From positions 1-64,000 of the forward strand of contig CAZFLM010000002.1 in the NCBI GenBank assembly GCA_964519955.1: a stretch of DNA of 64,000 nucleotides, given 5' to 3'. Below the pieces are notes generated by a model. That model was not told the origin of the DNA and did no database searches. It saw only the letters and a program-made list of their open reading frames with translations. Both the position numbers and the translations under genes were made by a program. This document shows, one piece after another, positions 16,723 through 24,878 of this stretch; the first letter of the stretch is position 1; the number at the start of each line of letters is the position of its first letter. Source of the DNA: CAZFLM01 sp964519955. GTDB taxonomy: Bacteria; Armatimonadota; Chthonomonadetes; Chthonomonadales; CAJBBX01.

Positions 16723-19375
16723 CGTATCCGGACACCGTCACGTCGATGTAGCCGTACTGGCCAGGATCGTGCCGGAAGCCGTTCTCCGGGTCCTTCTCCA
16801 ACCTGGCTGTCGCCTCGAAGGTGATCCGGTTGCCGGCGACGGCCGTGATGTTGATGGAGCCGCTGATGGCGACGAACACGAACCGCCAGGTGTTGCCGTT
16901 CAGCGTGTACGGCACGTACAGGTTCAGGCTACCGGCGTACCCGGTGGGCGCCGCATCAACGGTGACGCCCGCGCTGATGGAAGGCACGTGGCCGTGCCAG
17001 AGGAACGCGCTGTTCCGGACGCCGGCCTCGGCGAAGCCGGAGTTGATGAACTGGCCCAGCGACGAGGGCGTCTTGGTTGCGCTCGACAGAGTGTAGTGGC
17101 GCTCGCCGAGGGCGACCAGACTCGCCCAGTCGGTGCCTCCGCCATCCCACTTGCCGTCCACTGCATCCAGGATCTGGACGGTCACCTCGCCGCCGGTCTC
17201 GATGATGGTGATCGTGACCGAGCCGGTCGTAAGGACGGCGCCGCTCGCGTTCTTCACGGTCACCGCGAGTGTGTCGACGCCCAAGCTGGCCCCGGCGACG
17301 TAGGCGACCGTCCCGGAGGTTGTCGCGGCGGACGCGCCTCCGTTGATGGTGCCGTGCCCACCCGAGAGGGTCCACTCGAAGGTGAGCGTGCCCGTGAGGG
17401 CATCGGAGACGTTGGCCGTGAACGTCTGCGTGGCGCCCGGCAGCAGGCCCGGGGTGGCCGGTGTGATCGGCGTCTTGTACGTGACGACCGACGTGGCGGT
17501 ACCGAGGGCAACGCGGCTGTTGTACGGCCCCTTGTAGATGTCCACCTGCACGATCTCGGTATCGCCGCCCTTCGCCTTCCCGTTCGGCGCATAGGCGAGA
17601 ACCTTGGAGTTGGACGCGAAGCTCGTGCCGTCGGTGGTGTTCGTCTTGGTGCCGTCGGAGATGTCGCCGAACTTGCACTTGCACGTCCACTGGTAGTTGA
17701 GCAGCGTGTCCGACGACAGGTCCGCGTTCGTGACGACCGCCGTGAAGTTCGTGGCGGCCTGAGCAGCCTCGCTCCATGCGCTCACCGGGTTGAGCTTGGC
17801 GATGGCGTTCGTCACCTCGAGGGTAAACACGTCGGCGAGGTCGCACTGGCCCAGCTCCAGGCCCGTGGCGATCAGGTCGAACGCCTGCATGCCGATGTTC
17901 ACGTTGCCGATGTAGCTGAACAGCTTGGCCCCCGCGGCCGCCATCTCCTTGGCCCGCTCGTCGACCGAGATGATGGGACCGTTCAGGCCGAACGGCGCGT
18001 CCTCCCCGTTGAACAGGCTCAGGAAGTCGCCGACGCCCTGCAGGAAGACGTTCTTCAGGGTGTCGGTCTTCACCACCATCAGCACGACATCCCAGAGCGC
18101 GTCCGAGACCTTGCCGGCCTCCAGCTTGCTCCGGATCGTGGCCGAAGTGGAGACGGCGTTGAGGATGTCCTTGAACGCACCGGATGTGCCCGCGAAGCCG
18201 ATGAAGCCGTCGATGCCCGACTTCTCCCACTGGCCGTTCTTGTACTTGAGGCCGCCCTTGAAGACCGGCAGAACGACGCCTGCCAGTACCGGCAGCACGA
18301 TGTCGTACAGGAGCGACTCGCAGGCAACGGTCCAGCAGCCGTCCTTCTGCACGGTGGTGAGACTCGCGTAGTCGCCCGTGGAGACGCCGAGCCCGACCGC
18401 CGTGGCCGTGTAGGTGGTGGAGGCGGCGTTCTTGGGGTCGACCGGTATCTTGATCTTGTCGCTCACGACCGGCTCGTAGAAATCCTTCTGACCTCCAATC
18501 AGTTGGCCGAGGTTGGCGAGCAGGTTGCTGACCCCCTTGACCGCCGCGATCTTGATGGGCTGCGGCAGGATGACGCCCGGGTAGCTCACCACCTCGCCGG
18601 TGCTCTTGACCTTGTACGACACGCGGTCGACATACACGTACGCGCGGCGCCGGTAGTAGTTCGTGATGGTCATGGCGCCTGCGCCGTCGGCATCCACCTG
18701 CAGGCCGCTGACACGGTCGGTCTTGTCGAGGATCACGCCGCGGGTGGCGCCCAGCACCGTTGGCGACAACTCGCTCTGGATCGCGGCGAGCGCCGCCTGC
18801 AGCGCCGCGTCGCTCGCGTCCAGCCACCCGGCACCCCGCGCCACGATCCCCGCGGCCACCGCACTGGTCAGGCCGGCCAGGCTGGCGGCGCTCCGGATGG
18901 CGGCCAGGTAGAGAGGCTGCACCTCCTCCGGATAGGCGCTCACGCCCAAGGCCTGGTAGGCGAGCACGACCGCCGAAGAGGCAGCGGACAGCTCCCGGTT
19001 GTCCTGGTCGAGGAAGCCGTACAGAACGGCGTCCCCCGACGCGTCCAGCCCCACGACGGGCAGGAACACCTCGGCCGCCGCGGCCAGCACGAAGGAGCCA
19101 CCGGAGGCCGGCGTGCTCGCGCCGCAGTAGCTGACCACCCGCGTCACCTGGACGGTGGCGCCCGACGGCAGAACCACGGTGCCGTTGGCAGCGGTCAGCG
19201 TGAACGCACCACCGCGCTTGCTTCCGAGCCCGCCCCCGCACCCAGCGAGGATGGCGATACCTGGTACGGCTAGACCGGCCAGCACGAACTGACGCCGCGT
19301 GATGTCATGCGGCGTCGCGGGAGTACCTTGCGGACTGCGCTGCTGTCGAACGGGGTGAAGCCTCGACTTGCCCAT
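16703..19375 (-). CDS. Large Tat-exported lipoprotein with Ig/PKD-like domains
   Basis: The product is an 890-residue surface protein. A twin-arginine signal (RR at 27-28, in TRRQFVLAG) is followed by a lipobox LAGC with Cys46, so it should be exported folded by Tat and lipidated. About 400 residues of mixed helical sequence with no recognised family follow, then Ig/PKD-like beta repeats (FTAVVTNADLSSDTLLNYQW; FTANVSDALTGTLTFEW) and a C-terminal beta domain. ATG 19375 has GGAGAGG upstream; the longer frame to 19651 is antisense to the purB leader. Function unknown; the architecture suggests surface adhesion or binding. Confidence 0.6.
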   Translation of the reverse strand: MGKSRLHPVRQQRSPQGTPATPHDITRRQFVLAGLAVPGIAILAGCGGGLGSKRGGAFTLTAANGTVVLPSGATVQVTRVVSYCGASTPASGGSFVLAAAAEVFLPVVGLDASGDAVLYGFLDQDNRELSAASSAVVLAYQALGVSAYPEEVQPLYLAAIRSAASLAGLTSAVAAGIVARGAGWLDASDAALQAALAAIQSELSPTVLGATRGVILDKTDRVSGLQVDADGAGAMTITNYYRRRAYVYVDRVSYKVKSTGEVVSYPGVILPQPIKIAAVKGVSNLLANLGQLIGGQKDFYEPVVSDKIKIPVDPKNAASTTYTATAVGLGVSTGDYASLTTVQKDGCWTVACESLLYDIVLPVLAGVVLPVFKGGLKYKNGQWEKSGIDGFIGFAGTSGAFKDILNAVSTSATIRSKLEAGKVSDALWDVVLMVVKTDTLKNVFLQGVGDFLSLFNGEDAPFGLNGPIISVDERAKEMAAAGAKLFSYIGNVNIGMQAFDLIATGLELGQCDLADVFTLEVTNAIAKLNPVSAWSEAAQAATNFTAVVTNADLSSDTLLNYQWTCKCKFGDISDGTKTNTTDGTSFASNSKVLAYAPNGKAKGGDTEIVQVDIYKGPYNSRVALGTATSVVTYKTPITPATPGLLPGATQTFTANVSDALTGTLTFEWTLSGGHGTINGGASAATTSGTVAYVAGASLGVDTLAVTVKNASGAVLTTGSVTITIIETGGEVTVQILDAVDGKWDGGGTDWASLVALGERHYTLSSATKTPSSLGQFINSGFAEAGVRNSAFLWHGHVPSISAGVTVDAAPTGYAGSLNLYVPYTLNGNTWRFVFVAISGSINITAVAGNRITFEATARLEKDPENGFRHDPGQYGYIDVTVSGYATLRDA

Positions 19376-19421
19376 GTCCTCTCCTCTGCGCCAAATGGTT
19401 GAACGCCCGCAACGGCCGATT

Positions 19422-19434
19422 GCACGAATCGTGC
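19422..19434. promoter_or_regulatory. Palindrome upstream of the lipoprotein gene
   Basis: GCACGA-A-TCGTGC is a perfect 13-bp palindrome, 47 bases upstream of the lipoprotein start, in the divergent region with purB. It could be an operator for an unidentified regulator. Confidence 0.35.
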
Positions 19435-19510
19435 CATTTCGCCAGAATTGCCACGCTTGGCCCCTGCAGTTGGCTCTGTACTGCGAGTGCGACGGTCTAC
19501 CGCCCCCGCG

Positions 19511-19539
19511 TTGACGCCCTTCCCTCCGGAGTCTATAAT
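19511..19539 (+). promoter_or_regulatory. Strong promoter of purB
   Basis: TTGACG (19511-19516), 17 bp, TATAAT (19534-19539). The predicted +1 is near 19546; a GTG in frame with purB lies at 19545. The leader to the conventional ATG at 19650 contains a GGACGGGCGTCCC-type repeat unit. Confidence 0.75.
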
Positions 19540-19649
19540 GCCCCGTGCACGCGTCCCGGGCGACCAGACCTGGTAGGACGGGCGTCCCTGCCCGTCCGGT
19601 AGTCCCCGCTCGTCCCGCGTGCGACCTCGTTACGCGAAGGCACACCACC

Positions 19650-20939
19650 ATGATCGATCGATATGCAACGCCCGAGATGCGGCGACTCTGGGACCTGCGG
19701 AACCGAACCCAGCGCTGGCTGGACGTCGAGATAGCCGTCTGCGAGGGGCTGGAGCACTACGCCATCATCCCCGCGGGCACCACCGAAGCCGTGCGCAAGG
19801 GCGCCAAGTTCGACCTCGATCGGATGGCCGAGCTGGAGAAGGAAACGCGCCACGACGTCATGGCCTTCGTCAAGAACGTGCAGGAGAACCTGGGCGAGGA
19901 GGGCCGCTTCGTCCACTACGGCATCACCTCGTACGACGTGGTGGATACCGCCCTCTGCCTGCTGCTGCGCGAGGCGTGCGACCAGCTCATCGCGCGCGCG
20001 AAGGGGCTGGCCGAGGTCATCCGCCGCCGCGCCCGCGAGCACCGCGACACCGTGCAGATCGGCCGCACGCACGGCATCCACGCGGAGCCCATCACCTTCG
20101 GCTTCAAGCTGGCGGGCTGGCTCGACGAGATGCACCGCAACATCGAGCGGCTGGAGGCGGCGCGCAAGGCCGTGTCGGTGGGCAAGATATCCGGCGCGGT
20201 GGGCGTGCACGCCAACATCGACCCGCGCGTGGAGGACTACGTCTGCGCCAAGCTCGGCATCGAACCCGCCGCCGCGTCCACCCAGATCATCGCGCGCGAC
20301 CGCCACGCCCAGCTCGTCACCACGCTCGCCATCCTCGCCGGGTCGCTGGAGCGCTTCGCCACGGAAGTGCGCAACATGCAGCGCACGGAGATCCTGGAGG
20401 TGCAGGAGTACTTCGCGCAGGGCCAGAAGGGCTCGTCGGCCATGCCGCACAAGCGCAACCCCTGGAACTGCGAGACCGTCTGCGGCCTCTCCCGCATCGT
20501 GCGCGGCAACACCGTCGCCATGCTCGAGTCGATCATGACCTGGCACGAGCGCGACCTCTCCAACTCCTCCACCGAGCGCATCGTCTTCCCGGACACCTGC
20601 ACGCTGGTCGACTGGATGATGTGGAAGTTCACGGACATCCTCGACCGCCTGATCGTCTATCCGGACAACATGCGCAAGAACCTGGAGAAGATGGGCGGCC
20701 TCGTCTGCTCCGAGCAGATCATGCTCGTGCTGGTGGCTGCCGGCCTCTCCCGCGAGCAGGCGTACACGGTCGTCCAGTCGAACGCGGCCAAGGCCTGGGC
20801 CGGCGAGGACTTCCGCCGCTGCATCGAGACCGACCCCACGGTGAAAGAGCGCCTCACGCAGCAGCAGGTCGCCGAGTGCTTCGACATCAAGCACCACCTG
20901 CAGCACGTCGGCCACACGTTCGAGCGCGTCGGGGTGTAG
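19650..20939 (+). CDS. purB: Adenylosuccinate lyase
   Basis: The product is a 429-residue fumarase/aspartase-superfamily lyase that releases fumarate from SAICAR and adenylosuccinate in purine synthesis. The signature GSSAMPHKRNP begins near residue 261, with the catalytic Ser in the flexible loop, and the THG segment with the general-acid His is near 139. The N-terminus MIDRYATPEMRRLW matches the family, supporting ATG 19650 with a weak AAGG site. A GTG at 19545, in frame and at the promoter's +1, would add 35 repeat-derived residues and is less likely. The gene stands alone, without other pur genes. Confidence 0.92.
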   Translation: MIDRYATPEMRRLWDLRNRTQRWLDVEIAVCEGLEHYAIIPAGTTEAVRKGAKFDLDRMAELEKETRHDVMAFVKNVQENLGEEGRFVHYGITSYDVVDTALCLLLREACDQLIARAKGLAEVIRRRAREHRDTVQIGRTHGIHAEPITFGFKLAGWLDEMHRNIERLEAARKAVSVGKISGAVGVHANIDPRVEDYVCAKLGIEPAAASTQIIARDRHAQLVTTLAILAGSLERFATEVRNMQRTEILEVQEYFAQGQKGSSAMPHKRNPWNCETVCGLSRIVRGNTVAMLESIMTWHERDLSNSSTERIVFPDTCTLVDWMMWKFTDILDRLIVYPDNMRKNLEKMGGLVCSEQIMLVLVAAGLSREQAYTVVQSNAAKAWAGEDFRRCIETDPTVKERLTQQQVAECFDIKHHLQHVGHTFERVGV

Positions 20940-21149
20940 TCTCTGGGACTTGGGACTTGGGGGCTGGGGCCGGGTGTCGGGGGTCGGGGGCTGGGGGCTG
21001 GCCCGCCGGTTCCGAGGCGCGACAGTGATGGAGCGCGTGGGCATGGCATCGCCCATCCGTCTGCGTCCATCTGCGTGCATCTGCGGTTGCATCCCGTCGT
21101 GATCTGTGCGCATCGGTGTTCATCTGTGGTTGCGGTTCTGGGGAGCGCC
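20940..21149. repeat. Intergenic patchwork of dispersed repeats
   Basis: Three repeat types are strung together: a G-rich tract of GGGACTTGGG words (20944-21000); the ccgaggcgcgacagt element also seen at 57-90 (about 21007-21039); and a run of ATCTGCGTCCATCTGCGG-like words from about 21056 to 21133, a dispersed 'catctgtg..catctgtggtt' family that is common in some bacterial phyla. No gene. Confidence 0.75.
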
Positions 21150-21728
21150 ATGAGCGACAACCTGTTCGAGGGCAAGCTGGTCCGTCTGCGCGCCTACGAG
21201 CCGGGCGACGTGGACCTGATGTGCCGCCACCTGAAGGACACCGAGATCAGCCGGCGCGATGGCGACATCCTGTGGCCGTTCTCCCGCGCGCAGGTGGCGC
21301 AGCACGCCGACGAGATGGGCAAGATGGCGCCGGAGCACGACAACAAGAGCCTGGCGATCGAAACGCTGGACGGCCGGCTCATCGGAGGCCTATCCGTCTT
21401 CGAGACCGCTCGCAAGCACGGGACCTTCCACATCGGCATCGGGCTGGCGGACCGCGCGGAGTGGGGCAAAGGCTTCGCCAAGGATGCCATGCTCCTGATG
21501 ATGCGGTACATGTTCCACGAGCTGCGCTACCAGAAGTGCGACCTCGGCGTCTATGCGTTCAACGAGCGCGCGCTCGGGCTGTACCAGCGCCTGGGCTTCA
21601 CGACCGAGGGCCGCAAGCGCCGCGCGATCTACACCGCCGGCGAGTACCACGACGAGGTGCTGATGGGCATGACGCGCGAGGAGTTCGACGCACAGTGGCC
21701 CGAGTGGCGGGTCGCGCTGTCGGACTGA
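21150..21728 (+). CDS. GNAT acetyltransferase, RimJ/RimL type
   Basis: The product is a 192-residue GNAT-fold protein. It opens LFEGKLVRLRAYEPGD, has a central LIGGLSVF strand, the acetyl-CoA-binding region ADRAEWGKGFAKDAM and the C-terminal ALGLYQRLGF motif. This branch acetylates protein N-termini, antibiotics or small amines. ATG 21150 has GGGAG five bases upstream. It is separated from GH16 by 24 bases on the same strand, so co-transcription is possible; the substrate cannot be told. Confidence 0.8.
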   Translation: MSDNLFEGKLVRLRAYEPGDVDLMCRHLKDTEISRRDGDILWPFSRAQVAQHADEMGKMAPEHDNKSLAIETLDGRLIGGLSVFETARKHGTFHIGIGLADRAEWGKGFAKDAMLLMMRYMFHELRYQKCDLGVYAFNERALGLYQRLGFTTEGRKRRAIYTAGEYHDEVLMGMTREEFDAQWPEWRVALSD

Positions 21729-21752
21729 CGCGCAGAGGGGAGTCCGCCGCCG

Positions 21753-22628
21753 ATGACCACCGCATGCTGCACGTTGGCCCTGCTCGGGCTCCTCGCCGCG
21801 ATGGGCGCGGCGGCCCAGGATGCCCCGAAACCCGAGTGGATCGACTACAAGCCCGACATCCCCCCGCTGCCCAAGCGCTGGAACGCTCGCTGCCCGCTGA
21901 CCGACCAGAAGAACGCGGGGGGCTGGGTGCGCTACGAGCCGATGACCGACGAGTTCAAGGGCACGAAGCTCGACGACGCCAAGTGGTTCGACCACAACCC
22001 GACGTGGAAGGGCAGGCAGCCGGGCTGGTTCGCGCCCAGCAACGTCACGGTCGCCGGCGGCATGATGCACCTCGCCATGCGCAAGGAAGAGCCCCCCGCG
22101 GAAGCCACCGGCGAGGGATACAAGACCTACACCTCGGCCGCGGTGCAGAGCAAGGGCACGGTGCTCTATGGCTACTTCGAGGTTCGCGCCCGGGCGATGA
22201 AGTCGGCGGGCTCCAGCTCGTTCTGGTTCTACAAGGCCGATCCGGAGATCTGGACCGAGATCGACGTGTTCGAGATCGGCGGGCGCGCGCCGGGCTTCGA
22301 GCGCAAGCTCAACATGACGGTGCACGTCATGCACACGCCCACCGAGAAGAAGCACCTGAGCTGGGGCGGCGCGTTCATCACCCCGGGCAACCTGGCAGAC
22401 GACTTCCACGTGTACGGGCTGGAGTGGGACCAGGGCGAGATCAAGTTCTACTTCGACGGCGTGCTCGTCCGCAAGGGGCGCAACACGCACTGGATCAAGC
22501 CGCTCACGCTCAACTTCGACAGCGAGACGATGCCCGAGTGGTTCGGCCTGCCGAAGGACGAGGACCTGCCCTCCGTCTACGACGTGGACTACGTGCGCGC
22601 CTGGCAGAAGAAGGAACCCGCGAAGTGA
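21753..22628 (+). CDS. Secreted GH16 beta-glycanase
   Basis: The product is a 291-residue secreted family GH16 enzyme. A signal peptide ends near AAAQ. The catalytic EIDVFE motif gives the nucleophile Glu169, Asp171 and acid/base Glu174. YGYFEVRARAM before it and the FHVYGLEWDQGEIKFYFDG strand pair after it are family hallmarks. Details resemble agarase or carrageenase subfamilies, but laminarin or lichenin activity is possible. GGGGAG lies about ten bases upstream of the ATG. The C-terminus ends cleanly with WQKKEPAK, with no binding module. Confidence 0.82.
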   Translation: MTTACCTLALLGLLAAMGAAAQDAPKPEWIDYKPDIPPLPKRWNARCPLTDQKNAGGWVRYEPMTDEFKGTKLDDAKWFDHNPTWKGRQPGWFAPSNVTVAGGMMHLAMRKEEPPAEATGEGYKTYTSAAVQSKGTVLYGYFEVRARAMKSAGSSSFWFYKADPEIWTEIDVFEIGGRAPGFERKLNMTVHVMHTPTEKKHLSWGGAFITPGNLADDFHVYGLEWDQGEIKFYFDGVLVRKGRNTHWIKPLTLNFDSETMPEWFGLPKDEDLPSVYDVDYVRAWQKKEPAK

Positions 22629-22836
22629 CGGACAAGGAAGCCCCTCCAGCTCGCCACGGACGGGCAGGGACGCCCGTCCCACCACTGCTCTGCATGCAGC
22701 ACGATGCCCAGGCAAGTCGGACGTCCCTGCCCGCCCGGAACAACGCAGAGGTGGGGCGGGCGGCCCTGCCTGCCCAGAACAGCGCCGAGGTGGGGCGGGC
22801 GTCCCTGCCCGCCCGGTACAACGCTGGAGGCCCGCA
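22629..22836. repeat. GGGCGGGCGTCCC-type repeats, three tandem units plus one inverted
   Basis: Three head-to-tail units with a 39-bp period (cores near 22725, 22764 and 22803) share the words GTGGGGCGGGC and CCCTGCCCGCCCGG. An inverted unit lies at about 22661-22684. Each core can fold back on itself. The last 10 bases carry the GGAGG site of the next gene. Confidence 0.85.
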
Positions 22837-24639
22837 ATGACGCCCGCCTCTCCCGGCCCGAAGCCGCGAGACCGCGAGACCCGCTGGGCGTTCGGTGTCG
22901 CCATCGCGGTGATGGCCGTCACCATGCTGCCGTACCTGTTCGGCGCGATGCTGATCGGTGCGGCGCCCGCCCGAGGCTGGTTCTCCTGGCTGGGCTACAA
23001 CCTCGACGATAGCTGCGTGTACCTTGCCTGGATGCGGCAGGCGGCGGACGGCTCCTTCTTCCAGCGCAACCTCTTCACCACCGATCCACAGCTCGGCCAC
23101 CAGTTCAGTCTCTTCTTTCTACTGCTCGGAAATGTCGCCAGGTTCGCGCATTTGCCCCTGCTTCTCGTCTACCAAGTAGCGCGCCTCCTGTTGGGCGTCG
23201 CTTTTCTGCGCGCGGTCTGGTGGCTCATCCGCATGTTGGTCGCCGAGGGCAGGGCCAGGCGAGCCGCGTTCCTGCTGGTGTGCCTCTCGGCGGGCCTCGG
23301 CTGGCTGCCCGGCCAGTGGCGGCACAGCGGCCTGAACTCGCCGGTCGATGTCTGGCAGCCCGAGTCGATCACGTTCCTGTGCCTCTACCAGAGCCCGCTG
23401 TTCCTGGTCTCGCTGCTCCTGATGGTGGGCGTGCTGGGCTGGCTGCTGGTGGCGGAACGTACCGGGAGTTGGCGGGCGGCGCTCGCGGCGGGGTGCTGCG
23501 GCCTCCTGCTGGGTAACATCCACACGTACGACGTCATCACGGTCGGCGCGGTGTGGGCAGGCTACCTGGTGGTTCGGGCGATCCTGCGGCGCCGGGTCGA
23601 TGCGGCCGGCCTGGGGCGTGCCGTGCTGGTGGGCGCGCTCACCGCCGTCAGCTCGGGCTACATGTTCTATCTGGTGAAGACAGAGGCGGTCTTCGCAAAG
23701 CGCATGGCGGTCGAGACGCTGTCGCCGCCGTTCATGCTGTACGTGCTGGGCTACGGCCTGCTGCCCCTGCTTGCAGCCGTGGCCGCGGCGACGAAGGGCG
23801 GCAGGTCGGCGATCGGCGCCCCCCGGGCACCTATGCTGGGGGAGCCTGGGTCTGCGCAGCCGGACGCGCCCGGCCCCACGGTGCAGGAGGAGTCTGGCCG
23901 TGCGTGGCGCGGCGTTGGGTCGGTCGCGTTCCCGGTGACGTGGGCCGTGGTGAACGTCGCGGTGGCGTATCTGCCGGTGCCGTATCAGCGCAAGATGCTG
24001 ATGGGCGCGCACCTGCCGATCGCGATGCTGGCCGGCGTGGGGCTCTGGACGCTGCTCAGCAAGGCGCCGGAACGGGCTCGGGGCATCGCGCTGTGGGCTG
24101 CGGTCATCGTTCTGGGGCTCACCAACGTGCGGTTCATGCTGCGCGACGCGGGCAACTTCCAGACGAACCGCGGCCAGTCGCACATCCAGCGGCCGTACAT
24201 GTACTCCGGCGAGGTGGCAGCGCTGGAGTGGGTGCGCGAGCACACGGCGGCAGGTGTCGCGATTCAGCCGCTGCCGTGGATCGCGCTGAGCCCGGAGGGG
24301 CGGGTGGGCTTCGTCGACACGACCGTCGCGTGCTTCACGCCGGGGCTCACGGGGCATCCGGTGAACGCGGGGCATTGGGGCGAGACGCCGGACTTCGCCG
24401 GCACGATGGGTTCCTGGGTACGGTTCCTCTCCGGGCGCCGCAGCCCCGAGGAGCGGGCTGAGCAACTGCGGCAGAGCGGCGTGCGGTACGTCATCTTTAC
24501 GCAGAAGCACGACGACGAGCTGACGCCCGAAACGCGGTCGGCGCTGGAGGAGTGGCTGGCCCAGGCGCCGCGGGGCCCGTTCCGCCTGGTGCCCGAGGCG
24601 TCGAACGCCGACGCCGACGTGTACGAGGTGACGGGGTAA
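22837..24639 (+). CDS. Polytopic GT-C-like membrane protein
   Basis: The product is a 600-residue protein with about ten to twelve membrane segments. A first external loop reads NLDDSCVYLAWMRQAADG, an Asp-containing loop placed as in GT-C glycosyltransferases that use polyprenyl-phosphate sugars, and the last 170 residues form a soluble domain (ALEWVREHTAAGVAI, RYVIFTQKHDDELTP). I cannot assign a family with certainty. ATG 22837 follows GGAGG at five bases. It may build an envelope glycan, but no polysaccharide cluster adjoins it. Confidence 0.6.
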   Translation: MTPASPGPKPRDRETRWAFGVAIAVMAVTMLPYLFGAMLIGAAPARGWFSWLGYNLDDSCVYLAWMRQAADGSFFQRNLFTTDPQLGHQFSLFFLLLGNVARFAHLPLLLVYQVARLLLGVAFLRAVWWLIRMLVAEGRARRAAFLLVCLSAGLGWLPGQWRHSGLNSPVDVWQPESITFLCLYQSPLFLVSLLLMVGVLGWLLVAERTGSWRAALAAGCCGLLLGNIHTYDVITVGAVWAGYLVVRAILRRRVDAAGLGRAVLVGALTAVSSGYMFYLVKTEAVFAKRMAVETLSPPFMLYVLGYGLLPLLAAVAAATKGGRSAIGAPRAPMLGEPGSAQPDAPGPTVQEESGRAWRGVGSVAFPVTWAVVNVAVAYLPVPYQRKMLMGAHLPIAMLAGVGLWTLLSKAPERARGIALWAAVIVLGLTNVRFMLRDAGNFQTNRGQSHIQRPYMYSGEVAALEWVREHTAAGVAIQPLPWIALSPEGRVGFVDTTVACFTPGLTGHPVNAGHWGETPDFAGTMGSWVRFLSGRRSPEERAEQLRQSGVRYVIFTQKHDDELTPETRSALEEWLAQAPRGPFRLVPEASNADADVYEVTG

Positions 24640-24878
24640 CCGAGTGCCCCGTGGCGCAGCACCAGGCGGGCAGGGACGCCCGCCCCACCACAGCCCTTGT
24701 GCATCACCCAGGCGATGCGGCGTGTCGCGGCCCGCGAACCTGGCAGAAGTAGCGGATCGCGTCACACCCCGGCGCGCCGGGAACCGCCTCGAACAAGGGG
24801 CGCGTACTAATACTCCGAGCAACCGAGGACGGCGTCACACCGTCCTATCAGACTAGCTTGAATGTGGAGGTTTGCACG
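24640..24878. repeat. Intergenic: inverted GGGCGGGCGTCCC unit and a small palindrome
   Basis: An inverted copy of the repeat at 22721-22830 lies at about 24661-24690 just after the membrane-protein stop and may act as its terminator. AGGACGG (24826-24832) and CCGTCCT (24840-24846) form a 7-bp inverted repeat upstream of htrA, a possible operator. GGAGG for htrA is at 24866-24870. Confidence 0.6.

Noticed and set aside
22721..22830. 39-bp tandem units as CRISPR or minisatellite coding repeat
   Set aside because: Only three imperfect copies, no unique spacers, and no frame supported by a start site; the family is dispersed between genes.
24858..24878. TTG start for the HtrA protease
   Set aside because: It overlaps the ribosome-binding site of the ATG at 24879 and adds seven residues before a clean signal/anchor sequence.
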